Assembly: GCF_905147365.1 (NCBI RefSeq)
Contig: NC_056412.1
Span: 16,546,001-16,610,000 of the forward strand
DNA: 64,000 bases
Source of the DNA: Aricia agestis
Lineage: Eukaryota > Arthropoda > Insecta > Lepidoptera > Lycaenidae
Direction: 5' to 3'
Shown here: one piece after another, positions 32,188 to 41,450 of the stretch
Layout of the letters: each line of letters starts with the position of its first letter
Numbering within the stretch: position 1 is the stretch's first letter
Made by a program: the position numbers and the translations under genes
The notes under the pieces: generated by a model
Databases searched by the model: none
What the model saw: only the letters and a program-made list of their open reading frames with translations
Told to the model about the DNA's origin: nothing

Positions 32188-32529
32188 TATAAAGTTTACA
32201 TTTCAGGGACCAGTAAAAATAACTCTAAAAACGAACCTTAGGAAATATCGTATTTCTAGTGAATAGCAAAGTTGTGTATGTATAGTTTTCGATATGGGTT
32301 CGTTTCCCTCCCCCTGGTTTATAGCATGAGAACCGAACAGTTTTGCACGGAAAAGTGATCATCTATATATATAAAAATGGATTTTCAATTGTGTTAGTGA
32401 CGCTAAAACTCGAAAACGGCTTAACGGATTGGGCTAAATTTAGTCTTAAAATATTCGTAGAAGTCCAGGGAAGCTAGTATTTTATATAAATCAACAAATT
32501 TTATATTAAAAGATAAAGATAATAATACC
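32188..32529. other. No gene recognised
   Basis: Includes TATATATATAAAAATGGATT and AACTCGAAAACGGCTTAACG, words typical of worn interspersed repeats. Confidence 0.4.
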
Positions 32530-32800
32530 AACAGCCTACCACACCGGTTTCGGTGAAGGTAGCTGGTTAAATTGGTTTCATTGAAACAAGGTCAGCTACG
32601 CAGGAGCGGTTTTATAGTGCCCAAGTGTATGTGCATTACATACACAAGATAATTTTCCTTCCTTTACTCCCATAACCCATAGAGAAGGGCGGGACATGTT
32701 GACACGACTAGTGAAAGATAATGCATGACGCCGACTTCCACATGTCCAGCCGAAACATGGATCATCAGCTTTCTTGACACTTATTCAGGCGACCAGTCTG
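32530..32800 (-). repeat. tRNA-SINE body without head
   Basis: The reverse complement gives GTGCCCAAGTG-like words reversed and the block CCGAAACCGGTGTGG seen at the 3' end of the SINE at 36345. The tRNA-like head is missing, replaced by a variable region. Confidence 0.5.
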
Positions 32801-32851
32801 ATTAATAACAATGCAGCCAAGATCTCTTCGTTATCGCTTCATTATGGAATC

Positions 32852-32944
32852 GCCAATTAAAATGTATGGAATTGACATAAGCGTTCGTTAATATGACGTT
32901 GACGTTCGACTCGTCTTATGTCAATTCCATTCATTTTGATTGGC
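32852..32944. repeat. 30-bp inverted repeat
   Basis: GCCAATTAAAATGTATGGAA at 32852 pairs with TTCCATTCATTTTGATTGGC ending at 32944 around a 33-bp loop. It touches the TTAA that begins the next element. A similar left arm occurs near 60705. Confidence 0.7.
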
Positions 32945-32949
32945 TTTAA

Positions 32950-33440
32950 GAGGATACACCAGGGGCGAGAGAAATTGAAAATAGGTACCTATTTGAAAAT
33001 GTATTGCTGTCTCACCAATCTCAAGTCTCCCACCGCAGAGCGCGATAGAGACAACACGACAAAAGTTCTAATAAAAGAACAGAAAATCTTCGATTCGTTG
33101 TCCGCTGATTCCTTCTCCAAAACTTAACCGATTTAAGTACTTTTTTCATTAAGAATTAAAGGAAGGCTTGAGCTGTGTTCCTATGTTTTTTTTTTTTTTT
33201 GTATATTTTAGCCAGTTTTGTTTTCTGGGTGTTTGAACCCAGAGGAAAATCTGGCCATTTTTTTGGGTTTTTGGACGTTCCTATCTTTTTTAATAATAAA
33301 ATTATGAAAAAAAGGAAAACATAGGGACATGCTAACAGTGGCCATAGATATTCAGGAAAAAAATCATAACTCTACCGGCATTATCCAGGGAGGAAACAGG
33401 GGACAACGTTTGTATGGAAAAACGGTGGTGTGGAATCCTC
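32950..33440. mobile_element. TTAA-flanked MITE (family J), 491 bp
   Basis: TTAA at 32946-32949 and 33441-33444. Ends GAGGATACACCAGGG and, inverted, GAGGATTCCACACC. A TTAA duplication is the mark of piggyBac-type integration, so it may be mobilised by such a transposase. Non-coding; a rearranged relative is at 15031-15616. Confidence 0.75.
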
Positions 33441-33829
33441 TTAAAAGGCCCCAGGCTTGCTTGCTGCGTTTGTTGAGCTGGGGTAAATATTTAGCATCAC
33501 ATAGCAAAATATAATAATATTATGTACTGTAATAATATCATCTATATAATAATGGATGCTGTTAAGCATTGGTGTGTCATCCCACATCGGACTAGTTTTG
33601 AGTAATCGGCGTTTTAAGTTTTTTTTTGGATAATCTTTATTCTCTGCTTATTTTAAGCAAAAAAATGTTATTGTGCGGTATCATTTTTTTTGTTGCAATA
33701 AGTAGATTATGATTATGAAAAAAGAAATTAATTTTACATTCGGTTTTAAGAGAAAAAGTATAAAAATGGTTAATGCTATGTTGCTATAGGGCTTATTACA
33801 TATAACATTAATGTCCTATTATATAAAAT

Positions 33830-34345
33830 TACCTCGTCACGCCCACACCGCTGAAACGATTTTTCCGACATTTGGTATGGAGATACTTTGAGTCCCTGAA
33901 AAGGACATAGGATCCTTTTTATTCCGAAAAAATGTATGGTTCCCAGGCATTCAATAAAAATTATTTCTGCTTATACCGCTACATGGATTTCAATGATATT
34001 TGGTATGTAGGTACGTTATGTGTCGGGAGAGGACATAAGATACTTTACATCCGGTAAAAAGGTACGGTACCCGTATGATAAACAAAAATGATTGGTGCCT
34101 AAACCGCTGAACCGATTTTGATGAAAATTGGTGTGCATACTACGAATAATATAGTGTGCATAAGATAATTATTGTCTTGAAAAATGTACGGTTACCGCGT
34201 TATAAAGTTTCCTATTTTGCGCCTAAGCCGCTGAACAGATTTTGATGAAACTTGGTATGGAGATACTTTGAGTCCCGGAAAAGGCCATAGGATCCTTTTT
34301 ATCTCGGAAAAATGTACGGTTCCCCGGCGTTAAATAAAATGATTT
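33830..34345 (-). repeat. Chain of family A units
   Basis: The core (CCGCTGAA..GATTTT.. TTTGGTATGGAGATACTTTG, then ..GTACGGT..) recurs four times at about 33835, 33966, 34095 and 34215, in the same direction with different degrees of decay. Confidence 0.65.
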
Positions 34346-34429
34346 CTGCTTATACCGCTACAATGGATTTTGGTATGCAGATATACGTTATATCCGAGAC
34401 ACAAAAAGACAGAGAGGTCCCGCTTCTTC

Positions 34430-34543
34430 TTCCCTTCCCGCACTTCCAGCAGATTGCTCTTATTTATTGCGCACACACTTGGGCACTATGATATTATTCC
34501 TGCGTAACTAGCCTGGTTTTATTGAAACCGGTGTGGGAGTTTT
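34430..34543 (+). repeat. tRNA-SINE 3' part
   Basis: CACACACTTGGGCACTATGA, GCCTGGTTTTATTGAAACCG and GTGTGGGAG match the 3' half of 36345-36655. Confidence 0.65.
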
Positions 34544-34544
34544 T

Positions 34545-35163
34545 AGGGTTCCGTAGCCAAAAAGCAAAAAACGTAACCCTTATAGATTCCTCGTGTCTAT
34601 CTGTCTGTCTTTCTGTCCGTCCGTAATCCGTATGTCATAGCCACTTTTCTCTCTTTTCTTCTATACTATTGAAACTTGGTAAGTAGATGTAGTCTGTAAA
34701 CCGCATTAAGATTTTTATACAAAAATTGAAAAATGATCAAAAATTTTAGGGATTCCCCTAGGTACAACTGAAACAATTTTTTTTTGTCTAACCTATTCGT
34801 GTGGCGTATCTGTGGATAGGTCTTCAAAAATCATATTGAGGTTTCTAACATAATTTCTTTGTAACCTGAATAGTTTGCGAGAGATACTCTTCCAAAGTGG
34901 TAAAATGTGTGCCCCCCCCCTCTAACTTCTAAGGTAGGGGCATGATAATTCTAAAAAAATATATGATGTATATTACTATAAAAACTACCAACGAAAATTG
35001 GGTTGAACGAGATCTAGCAACTACTTTTTTATAGGTCATAAATGGTAAACCTTAATTTACCTTTCATTAAATCAACTGAAATATAAAAATAAATCAAAAA
35101 CCTTTTTATTTCATAGAAATTAACCTTATTGCTGCTGCGGAACCTTTCACGGGCGAGTTTTTT
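34545..35163 (+). repeat. Family F repeat, copy 1
   Basis: Starts TTTAGGGTTCCGTAGCCAAA with a (GTCT/GTCC)n stretch near 34600. Its second half aligns closely with 61800-62110 (AACCTGAATAGTTTGCGAGA, TAAAACTACCAACGAAAATT-type words, CTTATTGCTGCTGCGGAACC). Confidence 0.75.
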
Positions 35164-35324
35164 TATTTATTATAATTACCAGCATTGGACAAAATTAGAA
35201 TACATTTTATACATATTTTTAATTAATTAACTTACGGGTAATTTCAGATGCACAACAATTACTTCATCAATCTGATTAATTTGTAATCTGATTAAAATTA
35301 CTAATTACTTTTTGCCCAACTCTG

Positions 35325-35660
35325 CACGTGATAAACTAATTATTTCTACATTAACTAAATTTAATCAAAATCGGTTCAGCAGTTTAAACGAAAATTAATA
35401 AAGTTTATTGCGTAAAAACCGAACATTTTCCATGATAAAAAATATTATCCTATGTCCTTCTCCAAAACCTTACGTAATATCTTCATGTACTCTATATCGA
35501 TATCATAAGCCAAATTCATTTTTGTTGACTGCGTTTTGTTGACTGTACATTTTCCGGAAAAAAGTAAATAATGTCATTTTAATTGATTCAAAGTATCTGC
35601 ATACAAAATTTTATCAAAATCGGTTCAGCGCTTTAAGCGCAAATCATTTTAGAAACATAG
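35325..35660 (+). repeat. Worn family A units
   Basis: Two degraded cores: AATCGGTTCAGCAGTTTAAA at 35360 and AAATCGGTTCAGCGCTTTAA at 35620, with GTACATTTTCCGG in between. Confidence 0.55.
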
Positions 35661-35884
35661 TATATAAATGCTATATATAAAACATCACGTACAATAATAA
35701 GCATTAACCATTTTTGTACTCTAGAATATGCTACAGTTGGTTTTCAAAAAAATGGATTTCACTGTCGTATACCTTATGTTATAAAGAACAAAACTGCACT
35801 ATTAACTCAAAACCCGATTTTATGTGGGATGAAACACCAATGCTTAACAGCAGCCATATATAACTCCGTTGCGTCAAAATATGT

Positions 35885-36110
35885 TGGTAATACGTGTGGT
35901 ACCCGGGCGGTAAAGTACCTACTGCCGCGGTGAAGTTATTGCATAGCATGTTTTATCAACTTATGCAATTATAATTAGCATATGTCTAGTCGCACGCACA
36001 CAAACACCGTGCCGAAGTATGGCAACGCAGTGGGTGTGTTAGGTTTTTTTCGTTACGGAATATCTTAAAAGCCCGCGATAAAAGCTATGCAATAGCTTAA
36101 AAAACATCGC
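35885..36110. repeat. Interspersed repeat with GCTATTGCATAGC inverted words
   Basis: AATACGTGTGGTACCCGGGC, TGCCGCGG and TATTGCATAGCAT on the left; AAAGCTATGCAATAGCTTAA on the right. A relative of the left half is at 46355-46430 and of the right half at 57023-57045. Confidence 0.6.
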
Positions 36111-36344
36111 AACGCTTCATCACGTTGCATGTCAACTGAACCTTAATAATCTCATGGTTAACATATTTTATGCAACAGGTGATTGTCTTACTTTATGTAA
36201 CGGTTAAACCATATAATCGCACTTAACTTTACATAATCCGATAAAAATGAAAGTGACCACAAAACTATAGTCACGATATCCAACGATGATAATTGTGTTA
36301 CGGTCACAGTAATTACCTTGATACGGTCGCAGATATGTGGTCAC

Positions 36345-36655
36345 GCCTCCGTACTCCAGTGGTTTAGAGCGTGGCTCTTGACTCGGAGGTCGTGGGTTCG
36401 ATTCCCACTTTGGAAACATGTTAATATTTCCAAGTTTAGTTAGGACAATACAGCCTCATCACCTGATTGTTCGACAAAGATGATCCATGCGTCGGATGGG
36501 CATGTAAAAAGTTGGTCTGCGCCTGATCTCTCGCCAGTGTCTTCCGTCAGTGCTCTCGTGCACTGCGTACACACTTGAGCACCATTAAATTCTACTGCGA
36601 AACTGGTCTGGTTTCAATGAACCGGCCACCGTCACCGAAACCGGTGTGGGAGACA
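36345..36655 (+). repeat. tRNA-derived SINE
   Basis: The head 36345-36420 looks like a tRNA: an A-box-like stretch (CCAGTGGTTTAGAGCG) and a canonical B box GGTTCGATTCC (36395-36405). The acceptor ends do not pair and the expected anticodon stem is imperfect, so it is not a working tRNA gene. The body runs to AACCGGCCACCGTCACCG and ACCGGTGTGGGAG; the 3' part recurs at 34430 and 32530. Confidence 0.8.
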
Positions 36656-36831
36656 TTATTATGTATAAAGGTGTTAAAAAATGTTCAATTAAAAAATACT
36701 AAAACAACTACCGATTCAAAACTCTCTTTCTCGTCTATACAGTAAAAACACGAGACTTTTATAATATAAACCTCAGTGCAATAGTTTCTTAAATGTTGTG
36801 AATAATCAAAACCAAATATATAATTATATTA

Positions 36832-36880
36832 GTAGCTGATCCGGCAAATGTTGTTTTGCAATCTTATAGAGGACTATAAT
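36832..36880 (+). repeat. Short family B fragment
   Basis: AGTAGCTGATCCGGCAAATG, then TTGTTTTGCAA; only the first 45 bases of the family. Confidence 0.55.
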
Positions 36881-38560
36881 CTAGCAAATCAAGAGAAAAA
36901 TAATGTCAATAGTTGAGAGACAAGACAACCCAATGATTGTTATGAGACGATTTTGAAAGGCGAATTCATTAGACACGCACGAGACAAATGATTTATTTTA
37001 ATGACTAATGATGGTGAACTCAACTGCAGTGGTCAGTGGATAAGCCAAGGGGAACGATTCTAAGGTCTCGAATGTCGTTTCGATCGCAAGCCGATTTAAG
37101 GCTCCCAGATCAAACTGCGAATCAAAAAATTAGTTTGGCGAGATTTAAAATGTAACAATATTATGTAGAGTTGTATGAATAAATATATTTAAAAAAATCA
37201 TAATAAAAATAACATTGCGATGCGAATTCGCAGTGATGTGCTGAAGCCCTTACTCGCTTGTGCGACAACATGTGCGCTCGTAATAGCGTATGTAAAGGAA
37301 ATTCGACGCTTGAGAATCGTGCCCGGGCCCTGGACTAAGAAAACTCACCACAACCTAGAAGTTAGAACCGCAAGCCTCAGAAAATCCGATTGTTGGCTTA
37401 ATCACTGATGGCAAATGAATACTGACTAATATAATGCGGCCAAATAAAATATGCTTCAATCACAAACCTATTCATGTATTCTACAGGTTTTAACATAATA
37501 TTATGTCATCGTAAATTATATAATAATAATATGTGTTATTGTATTCCTTAAGTTTTATTGTAAAGTCTAAATAATTATTCAAATTCATAGTAATTAATAT
37601 GCGACAAATTGTAATGATTGTTACGTATTCAATGACTCAAGAAAATAGAAGAAAAATATAAAATGCACATTCTTTCTTCCTTCGAGAAAATTCATTTTTT
37701 GTACCATTTTTATACAAACAAAAATCTGTCTATGCCGCGTCGCACCTCGCCTCGCCTCGTCGCTTTTTGGTCTGAATTGACCCTCTGGGGGCTGCTGTCC
37801 GTCATGTGTGCGTTGCGCGCTGCTGTCATGACGCAGCGCAAGACCGAGGCGAAGATTACAATTTTTGTCATTTAAATTCTATTACATTTTATTTTATTAC
37901 TCAACTTAAATATTAAAGTCAGTTAAACTAAATAGTCTTTCTCGTCTATGGCACCCGAAACAAGCAAATCGACCAAGCCTGCTGAAACCACACCCCATAA
38001 TGCCGGCCGTAGAGCTAACACATATTTTGATTTATTGGAAATTTTGGTGGGAGTAGGGAGAAATTAAATCCATTTTTAAGAAATTTTTATAATTCATTAG
38101 GGTAGGCAAGTGAAGAGCAAAAGAAGAGACTTATATTTAAATACAGACTAAGTAGACTAGAGGGTCGTGCCGAGTCCGCTGCAAACATCAAAGAGTATAT
38201 TATTATAACACAATTGGAAATCCATTTATATATTATAGGTATATAGATTTGTACCGACGACCTTCTTTAAGATAAACGTTACTGGTCCATGAAGGCAGTC
38301 AGTGGACTATAAAATTTTACGTACATCTTGCTTGAACCGTGTTTAAAGCCGCTACGTTTTTTACGTGAGTGGAGTGAGTAATAAAATGGCGTATTATGTA
38401 TGATAGGGATAGGGACTGGTATTTAATACGATAGAGTCTAAAACTTGTGACTCCATTAGGTTTTTTTAATAATCAGGGTTAGTTCACACTACAATGTGAT
38501 GTGTCATGTGGCCATGCGATGCAATTTTAAAATAAGCTTTTACGACTTAATTTTCTATAT
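36881..38560. other. No gene recognised
   Basis: Two frames of 60-70 codons (37220-37408, 37663-37875) have no recognisable domain. 37735-37855 is a GC-rich pocket in AT-rich sequence. 38470-38520 starts AGGGTTAGTTCACACTAC, resembling the left end of TAA-type MITEs, but with no partner end. Confidence 0.45.
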
Positions 38561-38568
38561 AAGAAGAC

Positions 38569-38719
38569 CAGTGACGGATTAAGACTACTTGATGCCCTAA
38601 GCAATCCCCCTATCCGTATCTCAACTAGAATCGGTTTTGAACCTTTACTCTTCTGGTGCCCCCTCAGACGTGATGCCCTAGGCAATTGCTTAATTTGATT
38701 AAGGGCTAATCCGTCACTG
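38569..38719. mobile_element. hAT-like MITE, 151 bp
   Basis: CAGTGACGGATTAAG and, inverted, CAGTGACGGATTAGCCC, with exact 8-bp duplication AAGAAGAC (38561-38568 and 38720-38727). Non-coding. Confidence 0.88.
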
Positions 38720-39022
38720 AAGAAGACACAGTACATACATTGTATAGACAGAGTTTCTGCCTGCGGTGTGGAACTATTACAATTTAATAACTAATTGTTT
38801 TAAAATGCATCGTATCGCCTTTTCACGTTGCAATATGAAATGGCCCTTACAATATTTCTAATTATACTTAGTCAAAAAAATATTTTTACTTAGTCAAATT
38901 ATATTTGATAATTTCGACAGCAAAGTACTAAAAATTTTATATCTTGACAACGCTGACGATGAAGATGATATTATCACTGAGCGTGCATTGTGTGATGTGT
39001 CAAATCACCATAATTTTTCTAA

Positions 39023-39311
39023 GGGTCATTTTATACTAGCGCAGAGTCAAAGCACATCGAAGCGAATTAATCAAACTGAACATTACAAATTCAACCTTAA
39101 CTAAAAAGCGTTAACGCACTTTATTACTTCTGAGAATTTAAGAAGGCGCGCGAATCCGCGCGAATTCGCGTGACTGCGCCCGACCAACTCTGATTGGCCT
39201 CACAGAAGAAATGTATGCGTTTCGCCCTCGAGTAATGGTTGAATTTTCTGTGTTCAGTTTTTGGGAATTCGCTTCGCTTCGCTTCGACTCTGCGCTATTG
39301 TAAATTGAGCC
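39023..39311. mobile_element. PIF/Harbinger-like MITE flanked by TAA
   Basis: GGGTCATTTTATACTAGCGC and, inverted, GGCTCAATTTACAATAGCGC, then CAGAGTC. TAA is found on both sides (39020-39022 and 39312-39314), the target type of PIF/Harbinger. The first 107 bp recur at 46557-46663. Confidence 0.8.
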
Positions 39312-39394
39312 TAACTTCGCTGTCGGAGTTATCGAATGTAGTAAAAATGCGATAAGTAAAAGTAATAAATAAATAAAAATCTTATATATTTATC

Positions 39395-40200
39395 TATATA
39401 TATAAAACTCAAAGGTGACTGACTGATTGACATAGTGATCTATCAACGCACAGCCCAAACCACTAGACGGATCAGGCTGAAATTTAGCATGCAGGTAGAT
39501 GTTATGACGCAGGCATCCGCTAAGAAAGGATTTTAAAAAATTCTCCCCCTAAGGGGGTAAAATAGGGGATGAAAGTTTGTATGAAACTTTGTCAATTTTA
39601 AACCGATCAGGCTGAGACTTTGCATGCATAAAGCTACTATGACGTAGGCATCCCCTAAGAAAGGATTTTTAAAAATTCTCCCCCTAAGGGGGTAAAATAG
39701 GGGGTGAAAGTTTGTATGAAACTTTGTCAATTTTAAACCGATCGGGCTGAGACTTCGCATGCATAAAGCTACTATGACGTAAGCATCCCTTAAGAAATGA
39801 TTTTTAAAATTTCTCCCCTAAGGGGTTAAGATATGGGATGAAAGATTGTATGAAACTTTGTCAATTTTAAACCGATCAGGCTGAGACTTTGCATGCATAA
39901 AGCTACTATAACGTAGGCATCCCTTAAGAAAGGATTTAAAAAAAATCGCCCCCAAAGTGGGTAAAATAGGGTATGAAAGTTTGTATGAAACTCTGTCAAT
40001 TTTAAACCAATCGGGCAGAGACTTTGCATGCATATAGCTATTATGGCGTAAGCAGCATCCCCTAAGAAAGGAATTTTGAAAATTCCACCCTTAGAGGGGA
40101 AATTCTACCCCTAAGGAGATGAAATAGGGGATGAAAGTTAACTTAAATAGGATTTTGATAAATTCAACCACCATGGGGATAAAATAAGTGATGATAAAAT
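39395..40200. repeat. 134-135-bp tandem array, about 5 units
   Basis: The anchor ACCGATCAGGCTGAGACTTT (first unit ACGGATCAGGCTGAAATTT) starts at 39467, 39602, 39737, 39871 and 40006, a very regular period. Each unit continues with GCATGCATAAAGCTACTATG, a CCCTAAGAAAGGATTTT stretch and GGGGTAAAATAGGGG. It is preceded by a TATATATATAAAACTCAAAG lead-in at 39395 and decays after about 40140. The units give overlapping minus-strand frames of about 70 codons that are artefacts of periodicity (135 is a multiple of three). Confidence 0.88.
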
Positions 40201-40327
40201 AATATATTTACATCCTCCGTAAATGAATTATTTTGAACCTATCAGAAATTAATCCATACATATTAAGAAAGTCAATTCTGTCCATTGAATATTAAAAAAA
40301 ACCTGGGACGTGATAGTATACTGTAAG

Positions 40328-40545
40328 CTACGAATAATAAAAACTAAGGAATCGTAACTCCCATACTATTACCGTTTTAAATTTGGTTCCTTTTGATCTG
40401 TCATGTAACGTCAGCCTAGTACCGCCCAAGGTCACTTAAATATTGCAAATGTATTGAAATGTGTACCTAAGGTACACTTTTTTGACAAGTATTGTGGAGC
40501 ATGTTTTTTGACGGAGTTACTTTTCCTTAGTTTTTATTATTCGTC
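40328..40545. mobile_element. MITE family L, uninterrupted copy
   Basis: CTACGAATAATAAAAACTAA to TTAGTTTTTATTATTCG, nearly the same as 10447-10560 joined to 13331-13435. It directly abuts the satellite array, and no target duplication can be seen on its right, so its right flank may have been replaced. Confidence 0.85.
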
Positions 40546-41450
40546 CCCCCAAACACCCTCCCCACTCCTGGAATTGTTGCTTACAACAAAACGGTGTCGC
40601 GGCGTTAGTGTTGAGTTTTAATTCTTCCTAATAATGAACATACTAAGTTATTAATTAAAAGTGAAATAATTCTTACCTAAGCTAAACATACAGATTCCGA
40701 GTTTGCCCCCGGCCGCTACTTGGGGTGGCTGCGCCCCCCAAACCCCCCCGCTCCTGGAAATGTTGCTAAAAACAAAACTGTGGCGCAGCGTTAGTGTTGA
40801 GTTTTCATTCTTCCTAATTATGAACATACTAAGTTATTAATTAAAAGTGAAATAATTCTTACCTAAGCTAAACATACAGATTCCGAGTTTGCCCCCGGCC
40901 GCTACTTGGGGTGGCTGCGCCCCCCAAACCCCACCGCTCCTGGAAATGTTGCTAAAAACAAAACTGTGGCGCAGCGTTAGTGTTGAGTTTTCATTCTTCC
41001 TAATTAGGAATATACTAAGTTATTAATTAAAAGTGAAATAATTATTCTGACGTAAGCTAAACATAAACATTTCGAGTTTGATCCTGGACCCTACTTGGGG
41101 GGCTGCGCCCCCCCAAACCCCCCCGCTCCTGGAAATGTTGCTAAAAACAAAATTGTGTCGCAGCGTTAGTGTTGAGTTTTCATTCTTCCTAATTAGGAAC
41201 ATACGAAGTTATTAATTAAAAGTGAAATTATTCTTACCTAAGCTAAACATAATGCATGCATGCATAATGAGAGAAAATAACATCATTTTATCAAAATTAA
41301 TTTTAAAACTAAATCAAAACACAGAAACTTATACACAACAATTAAACTATTACAAATACATAAACATTACTTACCTCCGTACTTCCATATACATTATACA
41401 CCCACAATTACCTTTATTACTATGGAAACCAGAACATCCTTTGTTTAGTA

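Larger units (their letters stand above)
33566..35843. mobile_element. 2.28-kb composite bounded by TTAA and inverted ends
   Basis: TTAA at 33562-33565 and 35844-35847. Terminal words GCATTGGTGTGTCATCCCAC and GTGGGATGAAACACCAATGC are inverted, with weaker matching further in (GGACTAGTTTTGAG / TTAACTCAAAACCCG). It has no transposase. The interior is filled with other repeats: four family A pieces (33830-34345), a SINE 3' end (34430-34543) and a family F unit (34545-35163). Either it is a piggyBac-like shell that collected insertions, or the ends captured existing repeats. Confidence 0.7.

Noticed and set aside
36345..36420. tRNA gene
   Set aside because: Good B box, but the acceptor ends do not pair and a SINE body follows; called a tRNA-derived SINE.
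39533..40033. Several overlapping 67-75-codon minus-strand frames with repeated peptides
   Set aside because: Produced by the 135-bp period, which is divisible by three.
39467..40140. CRISPR-like regular repeats
   Set aside because: Whole 135-bp units repeat without unique spacers; eukaryotic tandem array.
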